From assembly GCF_000585375.1 (NCBI RefSeq), contig NZ_KK073874.1:2914001-2978000 (forward strand): a stretch of DNA of 64,000 nt, given 5' to 3'. A program made the translations under genes and the position numbers. Position 1 is the first letter of the stretch. The number at the start of each line of letters is the position of its first letter. Shown one piece after another: positions 8,174 to 17,354 of the stretch. The stretch is from Cryptosporangium arvum DSM 44712 (GTDB lineage Bacteria > Actinomycetota > Actinomycetes > Mycobacteriales > Cryptosporangiaceae). Below the pieces are notes generated by a model. That model saw only the letters and a list, made by a program, of their open reading frames with translations. It had not been told where the DNA came from and did not search any database.

Positions 8174-9853
8174 ATGGCCGAGCCGGGGAACCGCGTTCTC
8201 GCCCGGGCCGTCTCCCGCAACCGGCGCCGGCTGGCGATCGGCACCCTGCTGGTCAGCGCGCACCAGATCTGCGAGACGGCGGTGCCGATCCTGATCGGCG
8301 TGATCGTCGACACCGCGGTGGCCACCGGCGACCGGGGCAACCTCGCCGGCTGGATCGGCGCGCTGGCCGGGCTGTTCCTGGCCCTGACGCTGGCCTACCG
8401 GTTCGGCGCGCGGCAACTCGTCCGCTCGATCGCCGAGGAGGCCCACCGGCTGCGGATGGAGGTCTCGGCGAAGATCCTCGACCCGCGCGGCATCACGACC
8501 GATCTCCCGGCCGGTGAACTGCTCACGGTGTCGACGTCGGACGCGGACAACACCGCGGAGCTGCTGGACTACCTGCCGCGGATCGCCGGCGCGGTCGTCG
8601 CCACGGTCGTGTCCGCGGCGGCGCTGCTCGTCGTCTCGGTGCCGCTCGGGCTGCTGGTGCTGGTCTGCACCCCGATCGTGCTCGGTGTGCTGCAGCTGGT
8701 CTCGCCGCGCATCACCGAGCGGGTCGCCAGCCAGCAGGAACTGGCCGGCCGGGCGACGTCGCTCGCCACCGATCTGGTCAGCGGGGTGCGTCCGCTGCGC
8801 GGCATCGGGGCCGAGCGGGCGGCGTCGGCACGCTACTCCGAGGTGAGCCGGCGTTCGCTGGCCGCCACGCTGCGTGCCGCCCGCACCCAGGGTGCGTACC
8901 TGGCCGCGTCGACGACGCTCTCGACGGTGCAGGCGTGCGGGGTGGCGATCCTGGCCGGGTGGTTCGCGCTCACCGGCCGGATCACGGTCGGCGAGCTGAT
9001 CACGGTCATCGGCCTGGCGCAGTTCCTGATCGAACCGTTCGGGCTGCTCGCGCTGATCCCCAGCTGGGTGGCGTCGGCGCGGGCGTCCGCGGGGCGGGTC
9101 GCGGCGGTCGTGGACGCGCCGCCGCTGCTGCCCGCCGCGTCGGCCCCGCTGCCCGCTGGGCCGTGCGCGGTCGAGCTGGCCGGCCTGCGCTACGGCCCGC
9201 TGGAGCTGGACCTCCTGGTCGAACCGGGCGAGGTGCTCGGCGTCGTCGCGACCCAGCCGGCCGAGGGCGAGGCGTTGGTGCGGCTGCTCTCCGGCCGGGT
9301 CGCGCCCGGGGAGTACGCGGGCCGCGCGCTGCTCGCGGGGCATCCGCTGCACGAGCTCGACTCCGCCGCCGCGCGCGGCGCGCTGCTCGTGCAACCGCAC
9401 AAGTCCGACCTGTTCGGCGGCACGATCGAGGCGAACATCGCCGCCGGTACGACCGACCGCGACCACTGGGACGCCGTACTGCGCAGCTCCGCCGCCGACG
9501 AGGTGATCGGCGCGCACCCCGACGGGCTCGGCCACGTCGTCGTCGAACGCGGCGCGAACCTCTCCGGCGGGCAGCGCCAGCGGGTCGCGCTCGCCCGGGC
9601 CCTGCTGGTGCGCTCGCAGGTGCTCGTGCTGCACGACCCGACGACCGCGATGGACTCGGTCACCGAGCACGTCATCGCGCAGGGCATCCGGGCGCAGCGC
9701 GCCGGGCTCACGACCGTGCTGGTGGCGAGCAGCCCGGCGCTGATGGCGATCACCGACCGCGTCGTGATGCTCGACGGCGGCCGGATCGTCGCCACCGGGA
9801 CCCACACCTCGCTGGGGTCCCACGACGCCTATCGGAAGGCGGTCCTGCGGTGA
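8174..9853 (+). CDS. ABC exporter half-transporter, degenerate nucleotide-binding residues
   Basis: The 559-residue type I exporter half has six TM helices in the first ~310 residues, then an ABC domain. Its Walker A position reads VVATQPAEGEAL (about residues 357-368) with no GxxGxGKS/T, so the ATP-binding Lys is gone. Walker B ends LHDPTTAMD, with Pro replacing the catalytic Glu, and the H-loop His is replaced (VASSPAL). The signature LSGGQRQR is perfect (about residue 463). Alone it could not hydrolyse ATP; paired with 9850-11613 it supplies the intact signature to the partner's good Walker A. Likely role: export of the freshly made desferri-siderophore. It starts 25 bp after mbtH with GGAAGG upstream. 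Confidence 0.9.
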   Translation: MAEPGNRVLARAVSRNRRRLAIGTLLVSAHQICETAVPILIGVIVDTAVATGDRGNLAGWIGALAGLFLALTLAYRFGARQLVRSIAEEAHRLRMEVSAKILDPRGITTDLPAGELLTVSTSDADNTAELLDYLPRIAGAVVATVVSAAALLVVSVPLGLLVLVCTPIVLGVLQLVSPRITERVASQQELAGRATSLATDLVSGVRPLRGIGAERAASARYSEVSRRSLAATLRAARTQGAYLAASTTLSTVQACGVAILAGWFALTGRITVGELITVIGLAQFLIEPFGLLALIPSWVASARASAGRVAAVVDAPPLLPAASAPLPAGPCAVELAGLRYGPLELDLLVEPGEVLGVVATQPAEGEALVRLLSGRVAPGEYAGRALLAGHPLHELDSAAARGALLVQPHKSDLFGGTIEANIAAGTTDRDHWDAVLRSSAADEVIGAHPDGLGHVVVERGANLSGGQRQRVALARALLVRSQVLVLHDPTTAMDSVTEHVIAQGIRAQRAGLTTVLVASSPALMAITDRVVMLDGGRIVATGTHTSLGSHDAYRKAVLR

Positions 9854-11613
9854 TCCTCCCCGTCGCCACCGCCCGGCGGACGGGCGCCTGGCTCTGGGCC
9901 GAGCTCCGGGTACGCAAGGCCGAAGGGCTGCTGACGCTCGTCGTCGGCCTGGTCGCCGCGGCCTCGTCGATCGTGCCGGTGTACACGCTCGGTTACCTCG
10001 TCGACCAGGTCCGTGCCGACGCCTCGACCGGGGTGATCGTCCAGGTGTCGGTCGTGGTCCTGCTCGCCGCGGTGGTCTCCGGCGGCGCGATGGGCCTGTC
10101 GCTGGTCCTGATCGCCCGCCTCTGCGGCCGGATCCTCGCCGACCTGCGCGAGCAGGTCGTCGACCGGGCGCTCACGCTGCCGACGCCGGTCCTGGAACGG
10201 GCAGGCAAGGGCGACCTGCTGTCCCGGGTCGGGGCCGACGTGGCCGCGATCGGCAGCGCGGTCACCCAGACCGTGCCGAACCTGGTCTGGTCGGTGCTGC
10301 TCGGGACGCTGTCGCTGGTGGCGATGGCCGGGATCGACTGGCGGCTCGGGCTCGCCGGTGCGCTGGCCGTGCCCGCCTACACGTTCGCGCTGCGCTGGTA
10401 CCTGCCGCGGTCGGCGCCGGGGTACCGGGCCGAGCGCGAGGCGGTGGCCGAGCGCGGGCAGTTGCTCGTCGACAGCGCGCAGGGGCTGCCTACCGTGCAC
10501 GCCTACCGGCTGGAGCAGCGGCACCTCACCGAGATCGACCAGGCCTCGGTGCGGGCCCGCGACGTGCTCGTCTCGCTCTTCGACCTGTTCACCCGGTTCG
10601 TCGGCCGGGTCAACCGGGCCGAGTTCATCGGCCTGTCCGCGATCCTGGTCGCCGGCTTCTTCCTGGTCGACTCGGGTGCGGTCACGGTCGGTGAGACGTC
10701 GGCCGCCGCGGTGCTGTTCCACCGGCTGTTCAACCCGATCGGCATGCTGCTGTTCAGCTTCGACGACATCCAGGCCGGCGGCGCGAGCCTGGCGCGGCTG
10801 GTGGGCGTCGTCGACATGGAGCCGGAGACGTCCCCGGCGGCCGGGGCCGAACCGGCCGACGCGTCGCTCGAGCTGTCCGGAATCGACTTCAGCTACGACG
10901 GGGCGGCCCAGGTGCTGTTCGGCGTCGGGCTCCGGGTCGAGCCGGGGGAGCGGGTCGCGCTGGTCGGCTCCACCGGGGCCGGGAAGTCGACGCTGGCGCT
11001 GATCGCAGCCGGCTCGCTCCGTCCGACCCGCGGGGTGGCGTCGATCGGCGGGGTGCCGGTCGACTCACTGCCCGACCCCCGTCGGCACGTGGCGATCATC
11101 AGCCAGGAGACCCACGTCTTCGCCGGAACGCTGCTGGAGGACCTGCGGCTGGCGGCGCCGGGGGCGTCCCGGGAGGGGGCGTCGGCGGCGCTGGCGGCGG
11201 TCGGGGCGCTCGGGTGGGCGGCGGCGCTGGAACAGGGGCTCGACACGCCGGTCGGCGAGGGCGGCCACGAGCTGACCCCGGCCCAGGCGCAGCAGCTGGC
11301 GCTGGCCCGGCTCGTGCTGCTCGACCCGGCGATCGCGATCCTCGACGAGGCCACCGCGGAGGCGGGGAGCGCCGGGGCCCGCGACCTGGAGGAGTCCGCG
11401 GCCGCGGCCACGACCGGCCGGACGACGCTCGTCGTCGCGCACCGGCTGACCCAGGCGGCGTCCGCGGACCGGATCGTCGTGCTCGAACACGGCCGGATCG
11501 CCGAGACCGGCTCGCACGCCGAGCTGGTGGCCTCCGGCGGCCGCTACGCCGAGCTCTGGGCCGCCTGGGAGGGCCGCACGCCTAGGGCCTGTTTGAAAAG
11601 CTGGTCACCGTAG
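9850..11613 (+). CDS. ABC exporter half-transporter, catalytic partner; C-terminus altered by IS
   Basis: The 587-residue partner of the preceding half starts in a GTGA overlap. Its Walker [10 protein letters not shown] (about residue 373), Walker B AILDEAT and H-loop VAHR are intact, but its signature is LTPAQAQQ instead of LSGGQ. Combined with the other half this gives one consensus and one wholly degenerate ATP site, as in asymmetric heterodimeric exporters. The last nine residues, RACLKSWSP, are encoded by the inserted IS element. Removing the element and one target copy restores an ending SPVR and a TGA at 12528-12530. The tail lies beyond the ABC fold, so function is probably kept. Confidence 0.9.
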   Translation: MILPVATARRTGAWLWAELRVRKAEGLLTLVVGLVAAASSIVPVYTLGYLVDQVRADASTGVIVQVSVVVLLAAVVSGGAMGLSLVLIARLCGRILADLREQVVDRALTLPTPVLERAGKGDLLSRVGADVAAIGSAVTQTVPNLVWSVLLGTLSLVAMAGIDWRLGLAGALAVPAYTFALRWYLPRSAPGYRAEREAVAERGQLLVDSAQGLPTVHAYRLEQRHLTEIDQASVRARDVLVSLFDLFTRFVGRVNRAEFIGLSAILVAGFFLVDSGAVTVGETSAAAVLFHRLFNPIGMLLFSFDDIQAGGASLARLVGVVDMEPETSPAAGAEPADASLELSGIDFSYDGAAQVLFGVGLRVEPGERVALVGSTGAGKSTLALIAAGSLRPTRGVASIGGVPVDSLPDPRRHVAIISQETHVFAGTLLEDLRLAAPGASREGASAALAAVGALGWAAALEQGLDTPVGEGGHELTPAQAQQLALARLVLLDPAIAILDEATAEAGSAGARDLEESAAAATTGRTTLVVAHRLTQAASADRIVVLEHGRIAETGSHAELVASGGRYAELWAAWEGRTPRACLKSWSP

Positions 11614-12513
11614 CCATTCGTTGATCGCGGCGATGTGCAGCGTCGTGAGAAAGCGGACGGCGAGTTTGTCGTAGCGAGTCGCGACCGCCCGGTAGCGCTT
11701 GAGGCGGTTGATCCCGCACTCGACCGCGTGGCGCTGCTTGTAGGTCTCGGCGTTGAACGTCGGTGGGCGGCCGCCGGCGCTGCCGCGACGTCGGCGGTGG
11801 GCCAACCGGTCGGCTGGTTCGGGGATGGTGGCGCGGATTCCGCGTCGGCGCAGGTAGACGCGGTTGGCGCGGGATCCGTAGGCCTTATCGGCTAGGACCC
11901 GCGCCGGCCGTGTCCTGGGCCTGCCGACTCGACCGGGGACACCGATCGCGTCGATCACCGGCTGGAACTGCGGCGCGTCTCCGGCCTGCCCGGCGGTGAC
12001 CAGCAGCGACAGCGGACGCTGTCCGCCCTCGGCCGCGAGATGGATCTTGGTGCTCAACCCGCCGCGTGACCGTCCCAGACCATGGTCGTTGGGCTCTGCG
12101 GTGCACCCTCCCGGCGGTTGTTTCTGATCGACCCCCTTTTACGGGCGCCCGCGGCGTGCTGGTGAGCCCGGACCACGGTGGAGTCGACGGACACGTCCCA
12201 GGTGATCAGCCCCCGGGCCTGGGCGCGGGACTGCAGATCGGACACGATGCGCGCCCAGGTCCCGTCCCGCTGCCAGTCCCGGAACAGCGCATACGCGGTC
12301 TCCCACGGCCCATACCGTTCGGGCAGGTCCCGCCACGGCGCCCCGGTCCTCACCCGCCACCGGATCCCATCAATGACCTGCCGCCGCGAACGCGGCGGCC
12401 GACCACCCGGCTTAGCCGACGGCAACACCGCCGACAAGACTTCCCACTCCGCATTCGTCAGATCACCACGAGCCACGCATCACCCAACGAACGAAGCGCT
12501 TTTCAAACACGCC
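11586..12513. mobile_element. IS5-family insertion sequence, complete, 928 bp
   Basis: The ends are near-perfect 16-bp inverted repeats: left GGCCTGTTTGAAAAGC (11586-11601) and right, read outward-in, GGCGTGTTTGAAAAGC (12498-12513), with one mismatch. CTAG flanks both sides (11582-11585 and 12514-12517), consistent with a 2-4 bp target duplication around TA. It carries one transposase in two overlapping frames on the minus strand, typical of the IS427-like group. The insertion is at the tail-to-tail junction of the exporter gene and the HxlR gene. Near-identical ends and an intact DDE set point to a recent, possibly active element. Confidence 0.9.
11605..12476 (-). CDS. IS5-family transposase, two frames joined by -1 frameshifting
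   Basis: OrfA (12476 to 12054, [19 protein letters not shown]...) has the DUF4096-type N-terminal domain and the first catalytic Asp in DVSVDSTVV. OrfB (ending at 11605) has the second Asp in [10 protein letters not shown] and the Glu in [14 protein letters not shown]. The frames meet at A4G5 on the coding strand (CCCCCTTTT at 12132-12140). Slipping one base back there yields [31 protein letters not shown] (split here only to show the join), the uninterrupted sequence expected of full-length relatives. This is a programmed -1 frameshift, not a mutation. Confidence 0.88.
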
Positions 12514-13014
12514 CTAGCCCAGTTCGGTGAGCACCCGGCGGGCGACCGCGTCCCGCTCGGCCGCCGCGCGTTCGGCCTCGGCCTGTTCGGCGGCGGTGCG
12601 CCGGTCGTAGGTCGCCCGCGCGGTGGCGATCTCGCTCTGGTGCGCCTCGGTCCAGGTGACCAGCGACTTGATCGTCTCGTGCAGCGTGCAGCCCAGGTCG
12701 GTGAGCCGGTAGTCGACGCGCGGGGGCACGGTGGCGTACACGGTGCGGCTGACCAGCCCGTCGCGCTCCAGGTGACGCAGCGTGCGCGCGAGCATCCGCT
12801 GACTCACGCCGTCGATCGCACGGCGCAGCTCGGTGAAGCGGAGGGTACGCCGCTCCAGCAGGGCGATGACCAGCAGCGACCACTTGTCGGCCACGCGGTC
12901 GAGAATCTGCCTGACCTCGCAGCCCTCCCGCGTGTCCCACTGCGACACGTCGTAGTCGGTGCCGGTATCCGCGCAGTAACCAGGGGTCGGAGAAGTTCCG
13001 TCTTCCACGGTCAT
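12514..13014 (-). CDS. HxlR-family winged-helix regulator
   Basis: The 166-residue protein contains the HxlR core GCEVRQILDRVADKWSLLV (from about residue 31), FTELRRAIDGVSQRMLARTL as the recognition helix region, and YRLTDLG in the wing. The C-terminal ~50 residues are an Ala/Glu/Arg-rich helix. It is divergent from the MFS pump gene with 60 bp between starts, the usual arrangement for a local repressor of a drug or metabolite exporter. The conserved Cys near the start of the HTH may sense electrophiles or redox state. Its TAG stop lies inside the CTAG target of the IS, so the coding region is intact. Confidence 0.85.
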   Translation of the reverse strand: MTVEDGTSPTPGYCADTGTDYDVSQWDTREGCEVRQILDRVADKWSLLVIALLERRTLRFTELRRAIDGVSQRMLARTLRHLERDGLVSRTVYATVPPRVDYRLTDLGCTLHETIKSLVTWTEAHQSEIATARATYDRRTAAEQAEAERAAAERDAVARRVLTELG

Positions 13015-13074
13015 CGATAGTGCCTGACGATGCCGTCGGTAACAAGAAAGAACCGACCGCACGAAGGGGTACCG

Positions 13075-14460
13075 ATGAGGGCGTGGAGCGTCTTGCTCGT
13101 CCTGTGTGGAGCGATATTTCTGGAGGGCATCGACGTCGCGATGCTCAACGTGGCGTTGCCGGCGATCCGGGCCGATCTCGGCCTGTCGACCGGCGTGCTC
13201 AGCGGCGTGGTCAGCGCGTACGTCCTCGGCTACGGCGGCTTCATGCTGCTCGGCGGGCGCGCCGCCGACCTGCTCGGCCGCCGGCGCATGTTCCTGAGCT
13301 GGCTGGTGGTCTTCCTGGCCTTCTCCGGGCTCGGCGGCCTCGCCACCGAGGGCTGGATGCTGCTGGCGGCCCGGTTCGCCACCGGAGTGGCGGCCGCGTT
13401 CCTGGCCCCCGCCGGTCTGGCGCTGGTGACCGGCCACTTCCCGGAGGGCCCGCAGCGCACCCGGGCGCTCGGCGTCTACGCCGGCACCGCCGCCGGTGGG
13501 TTCTCGCTGGGGCTGGTCGCGGGTGGCCTGCTCACCTCGATCGGCTGGCGCTGGGTGTTCTTCGCGCCGGTCGTCCTGGCCACGCTCATCCTGATCGCCG
13601 CGGTGCCGCTGCTGCGCGACGACGGACCACGACCGCCGCGGGCGATCTTCGACCTGGCCGGCGCGGTCACCGTGACCACCGGGATGCTGCTGCTCGTCTA
13701 CGGCGTCGTCCGCCTCGAACACGGGCTCACCGCCGGAACGCTCGCCGTCTTCGCCTTGGCCGCGACGGCGCTGGCACTGTTCGTCGCGATCGAGCGACGG
13801 GCGGCCGCCCCGCTGGTCCGCCTCGCGATCCTCCGCTCACCGTCGCTGGTGCGCACGAACCTGGTCGCGCTGCTGTTCCTGGCCTCGTTCGCCGGTTTCC
13901 AGTTCATGGTGACGCTCTACCTGCAGGAACTCCGCGGCTGGAGCCCGCTGCAGACCGGGCTGGCGATGCTGGTGGTCGGCATCGACACGGTGCTCGCCCC
14001 GACGCTGACCCCGTGGCTGGTCGACCGGTTCGGCACCGGGCGGGTGCTGTTCGGCGGCGTCGCGTCGGCGGTCGCGGCCTACTCGCTGTTCCTGCCGGTC
14101 GCTCCGGACCGGACGTACGCGGCGATGCTGCCGGGCCTGCTGCTGCTCGGGCTGGCGTTCGCGCTGTCCTACGGCCCGCTGACGATGGCCGCGACCGACG
14201 GCGTCGACGAACCCGAACACGGGCTGGCCGGTGGGCTGCTCTACACCTCGATACAGTTCGGCACCGCGCTCGGGATCGCCGGCGTGACCGCGCTGAGCAC
14301 CGCCGGCGGGATGGACGGGATCCGCGCCGGGCTGGTGCTGCCGGTGGTGGCCGCGGCCGCGGCGCTCGGGGTCACGGCCGTGGGCCTGCGGCGGACTCCT
14401 CCTTCGGCGCCTCCACCCGGTGGTGACGTCCCATCGGCACGATCATCGGCGTCCCGGTGA
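13075..14460 (+). CDS. MFS transporter, DHA2 (EmrB/QacA-like) family
   Basis: The 461-residue protein has about 14 hydrophobic segments. Motif C-like IFLEGIDVAMLNVALPAI occurs in TM1, motif A GGRAADLLGRRRMF between TM2 and TM3, and RFATGVAAAFLAPAGLAL in TM4. DHA2 pumps export drugs or metabolites with proton antiport, and members in siderophore loci serve as exporters. The start has GAAGGGG upstream at 13063-13069. The last 89 bp overlap the convergent FecE-like gene, an unusually long tail overlap. The hydrophilic tail (PPSAPPPGGD...) is dispensable-looking, so an earlier ancestral stop is possible. Confidence 0.88.
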   Translation: MRAWSVLLVLCGAIFLEGIDVAMLNVALPAIRADLGLSTGVLSGVVSAYVLGYGGFMLLGGRAADLLGRRRMFLSWLVVFLAFSGLGGLATEGWMLLAARFATGVAAAFLAPAGLALVTGHFPEGPQRTRALGVYAGTAAGGFSLGLVAGGLLTSIGWRWVFFAPVVLATLILIAAVPLLRDDGPRPPRAIFDLAGAVTVTTGMLLLVYGVVRLEHGLTAGTLAVFALAATALALFVAIERRAAAPLVRLAILRSPSLVRTNLVALLFLASFAGFQFMVTLYLQELRGWSPLQTGLAMLVVGIDTVLAPTLTPWLVDRFGTGRVLFGGVASAVAAYSLFLPVAPDRTYAAMLPGLLLLGLAFALSYGPLTMAATDGVDEPEHGLAGGLLYTSIQFGTALGIAGVTALSTAGGMDGIRAGLVLPVVAAAAALGVTAVGLRRTPPSAPPPGGDVPSARSSASR

Positions 14461-15199
14461 CCGGGTCGGCGCTCACCTGGCACTCCACCGCGAACACGGT
14501 GCGGATCAGCTCCGCGTCGACGACCGCGCCCGGCGGGCCCTCGCGGACGATCGCCCCGTCCCTCATCGCGATCAGGTGGTCGGCGTAGCGGCAGGCCTGG
14601 TTCAGGTCGTGCAGCACCATCACCACCGTCCGGCCCTCGGTCCGGTTCAGGTCGACGACGGTGTCGAGCACGTCGATCTGATGGGCCAGGTCGAGGAACG
14701 TGGTCGGTTCGTCGAGCAGCAGCAGCGGCGTGTCCTGGGCGATGGCCATCGCGATCCAGGCCCGCTGCCGCTGGCCGCCGGAGAGCTCGTCGACCGGACG
14801 GTTGCGGTGCTCGGCCATCCCGGTCGCGGCCAGCGCCCGTTCGACGGCCTGTTCGTCCTCCTCGGACCACTGCCGCCACCAGTTCTGGTGCGGGGACCGG
14901 CCCCGGGTCACCAGGTCGACGACGGTGATCCCGCCCGGCGCCACCGGCGACTGGGGGAGCAGCCCGATGCTGCGCGCGACCTGCCGGGTGGGCTGCGAAT
15001 GGATCGAGCGACCGTCGAGCGTCACCGCGCCGTGCTTCGGCGCGAGCAGGCGGGCCAGCGCGGCGAGCAGCGTCGACTTGCCGCAGGCATTGGCCCCGAC
15101 GATCACCGTGATGCGCCCGGGCGGCACCTCGACCGTCAGCCGGTCGACGACGACGTGCCTGCCGTAGGCCAGCGTCAGGTCGTCCGCACGTAAGGTCAC
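14372..15199 (-). CDS. Fe-siderophore ABC importer ATPase (FecE/FepC family)
   Basis: The 275-residue ATPase shows Walker A GANACGKST, a Q-loop LLPQSPVAPGGITV, signature LSGGQRQRAWIAMAIAQ, Walker B LLLLDEPTTFLD and H-loop VLHDLNQA, the FecE/FhuC pattern. It energises import of ferric siderophore through the two permeases just upstream (4-bp gap). The extended C-terminal tail past about residue 255 overlaps the convergent MFS gene on the other strand. Confidence 0.93.
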   Translation of the reverse strand: MTLRADDLTLAYGRHVVVDRLTVEVPPGRITVIVGANACGKSTLLAALARLLAPKHGAVTLDGRSIHSQPTRQVARSIGLLPQSPVAPGGITVVDLVTRGRSPHQNWWRQWSEEDEQAVERALAATGMAEHRNRPVDELSGGQRQRAWIAMAIAQDTPLLLLDEPTTFLDLAHQIDVLDTVVDLNRTEGRTVVMVLHDLNQACRYADHLIAMRDGAIVREGPPGAVVDAELIRTVFAVECQVSADPVTGTPMIVPMGRHHRVEAPKEESAAGPRP

Positions 15200-15203
15200 G
15201 GGC

Positions 15204-16253
15204 TCAGCCCCCCGATCCGAGTCGATTGGTGCGGGTCAGCAACCAGAGCAGGACCGGCGCGCCGACGATGCCGGTCACGACGCCGACCGGCAGCTCGACC
15301 GAGACCAGCACGTGCCGGGTGACGAGGTCGGCGCCGAGCACCAGCGCGGCGCCGACCAGCGACGACCCGACCAGCGGCGGGGCCGGCGTACCGGCCAGCC
15401 GCTGGGCGATCTGCGGCGAGACCAGCGCGACGAAGATGATCGGGCCGGCCGCGGCCGTGCCGAACGCGGCCAGACCGGCGCCGACGATCAGCAGCGCGAA
15501 CCGCACCGCACCCACCGGCGTCCCCAGCCCGCGCGCCACCGCGTCGCCGAGCTGCAACGTCGTGAGCCAGCGGCTGAGCAGCAGCGTGACCGGCACCAGG
15601 ATCGCCGCCGAGAGCACCAGCGGCCGCACGTGGTGCCAGCCGCGCTCGTTGAGGCTGCCGAACAGCCAGCCGACGGCCTCGTTGGCCTGGTACGGCAGCG
15701 CCTTGGCCAGCAGGTAGTCGGTGAGGCTGGCGCAGGCCCAGGAGACGCCGATGCCGACGAGCACGAGACGGTAGCCGTGCCCGCCGCCCATCGACAGGAC
15801 GTATACCAGCGCGCCCGCGGCGAACGCTCCGAGCAGGCCGAGCACCTGGGTCCCGAGCCCGGAGCCCCACCCCAGCACGATGCCGCCGACGACGGCCACC
15901 TGTGCCCCGCCGGTGATGCCGATCATGTCGGGAGCGGCGAGCGGGTTGCGCGACATCGTCTGGAACACGGCGCCGGACAGCCCGAACACGACGCCGACCA
16001 GCAAGCCGACCAGCGCCCGGGGCAACCGGAGCTCCTGGACGATGAACAGCGTCGCGGGGTCACCGGCGCCGACGAGCGCCACCGGGATGTCGGCCAGCGG
16101 GAGGGGCAGGTCACCGGTGGCCACGCTGAGCAGGAAGAACAAGCCCGCGAGCACGGCCAGCGCGAGCGAGGCCAGCAGCGACCGCGGGGAGAACACCCCG
16201 GAGACCGGCCCGGCCCGGTACGTGGCCCGGCCCGCGGCCAGCGACACGCTCAC
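15204..16253 (-). CDS. Fe-siderophore ABC importer permease (FecCD family), second
   Basis: The 349-residue BtuC/FecCD-fold permease has about 9-10 TM segments. Family motifs include LRLPRALVGLLVGVVFGLSGAVFQ, the NPLAAPDMIGITGGA loop, and the C-terminal VALVSPQIAQRLAG coupling region. GTG at 16253 was selected because it overlaps the stop of the upstream permease (GTGA). Pairing with 16250-17254 forms the heterodimeric channel. Confidence 0.92.
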   Translation of the reverse strand: MSVSLAAGRATYRAGPVSGVFSPRSLLASLALAVLAGLFFLLSVATGDLPLPLADIPVALVGAGDPATLFIVQELRLPRALVGLLVGVVFGLSGAVFQTMSRNPLAAPDMIGITGGAQVAVVGGIVLGWGSGLGTQVLGLLGAFAAGALVYVLSMGGGHGYRLVLVGIGVSWACASLTDYLLAKALPYQANEAVGWLFGSLNERGWHHVRPLVLSAAILVPVTLLLSRWLTTLQLGDAVARGLGTPVGAVRFALLIVGAGLAAFGTAAAGPIIFVALVSPQIAQRLAGTPAPPLVGSSLVGAALVLGADLVTRHVLVSVELPVGVVTGIVGAPVLLWLLTRTNRLGSGG

Positions 16254-17254
16254 AGCTCGGCCACCGATCGGCGGCGCACCAGCGCGATGAAGAACGGCGC
16301 CCCGATGAACGCGACGATCACGCCGACCTGCATCTCGCCCGGCCGCACCACGACCCGCCCCAGGACGTCGGCCGCGAGCAGCAGGACCGGGGAGAGCACG
16401 AGCGTGAACGGGAGCAGGAGCCGGTAGTCGGGACCGGTGAGCAACCTCACGACGTGCGGCACGACCAGGCCGACGAACACGATCGGGCCGGTCACCGCCA
16501 CGCTCGCGGCCGCGAGCAACGTCACCGCGACCGCGCCGGTGATCCGCACCAGCCCGACGCGGCGGCCCAGCGCGCGTGCCATCCGGTCGCCCAGCGCCAG
16601 CGTGTTCAACGCCGGGGCGCTGCACAGCGCGATCACGATGCCGACGACGAGGAACGGCGCGACCCGCCAGATCGTGCCGGTGTCCTGCCCGGCCAGCGAC
16701 CCCGCCGACCAGAACCGGAAGCGGTTCAGCGCGGCCGGGCTGGCGAGCACGATCGCGCTGGTCACCGACCCGAGGAAGAACGTGACGCCGACGCCGGCGA
16801 GCGCCAGCTTGACCGGAGTCGCGCCGCCTTGGCCGAGGCCGCCGAGCACGTAGACGAGCGCGCTGGCCAGCACCGCGCCGAGGATCGCGAACCAGATGTA
16901 GCCGTAGAAGTCACCGATGTGCAGGATGCCGATCGCGGCGACGATGCCCAGCGACGCGCCGGCGCTCACCCCGAGCAGACCGGGGTCGGCCAGCGGATTG
17001 CGGGTCAGGCCCTGCATCAGCGCACCGGCCAGGCCGATCGACGCACCGGTGAGCAGCCCGAGCACGGTGCGGGGAACCCGCAGGCCGCGGACGATCGCGA
17101 GTTCGTCGTCGGGGGCGCGGTCCGGTGTGAACAGTGCGTCGAGCACGTGGCCCAGCGGCATCGACCGGGCTCCGACCGCGATCGAGACCAGGCACAACAG
17201 CGCGAGTACCACGACGATGCCGACGAGCGCCACCCAGCGCCGAGATGAGATCAC
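16250..17254 (-). CDS. Fe-siderophore ABC importer permease (FecCD family), first
   Basis: The 334-residue permease carries GLRVPRTVLGLLTGASIGLAGALMQ, the loop RNPLADPGLLGVSAGA, and FVGLVVPHVVRLLTG in the coupling helix region. It is the first gene of the minus-strand permease-permease-ATPase operon. GTG at 17254 lies 39 bp from the iron box shared with the substrate-binding lipoprotein gene on the other strand. Confidence 0.92.
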   Translation of the reverse strand: MISSRRWVALVGIVVVLALLCLVSIAVGARSMPLGHVLDALFTPDRAPDDELAIVRGLRVPRTVLGLLTGASIGLAGALMQGLTRNPLADPGLLGVSAGASLGIVAAIGILHIGDFYGYIWFAILGAVLASALVYVLGGLGQGGATPVKLALAGVGVTFFLGSVTSAIVLASPAALNRFRFWSAGSLAGQDTGTIWRVAPFLVVGIVIALCSAPALNTLALGDRMARALGRRVGLVRITGAVAVTLLAAASVAVTGPIVFVGLVVPHVVRLLTGPDYRLLLPFTLVLSPVLLLAADVLGRVVVRPGEMQVGVIVAFIGAPFFIALVRRRSVAEL

Positions 17255-17271
17255 CCGCAGCCCCTCGCCCG

Positions 17272-17300
17272 TTTACAGTGAGCCCGCACTCGCTTAGGTT
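17272..17300 (+). promoter_or_regulatory. Sigma70-like promoter for the substrate-binding protein gene
   Basis: TTTACA (17272-17277) and TAGGTT (17295-17300) are separated by exactly 17 bp and precede the lipoprotein start by 54 bp. The -10 element is contained in the iron box, so repressor binding would directly occlude RNA polymerase. Confidence 0.55.
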
Positions 17301-17312
17301 AGGCGAACCTTC
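17294..17312 (+). promoter_or_regulatory. DtxR/IdeR-type iron box
   Basis: TTAGGTTAGGCGAACCTTC matches the consensus TTAGGTTAGGCTAACCTAA at 16 of 19 positions, including the complete left half. It lies in the 100-bp divergent gap between the permease operon and the binding-protein gene, so all four importer genes probably respond to it. Confidence 0.88.
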
Positions 17313-17354
17313 GTGCTTTGAGCACGGCCCCCACCCCTCTGTGGAGGACCCAGC

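Noticed and set aside
8174-9853. The first exporter half as a pseudogene because Walker A is lost.
   Set aside because: The frame is intact, it overlaps its partner translationally, and the partner's degenerate signature is exactly complementary to its losses.
12054-12476. The transposase as two frameshifted remnants.
   Set aside because: The break is at an A4G5 slippery run typical of IS427-type elements and the -1 fusion is collinear with full-length relatives.
13015-13074. An HxlR operator in the HxlR/MFS gap.
   Set aside because: I could find no inverted repeat with arms of six or more bases there.
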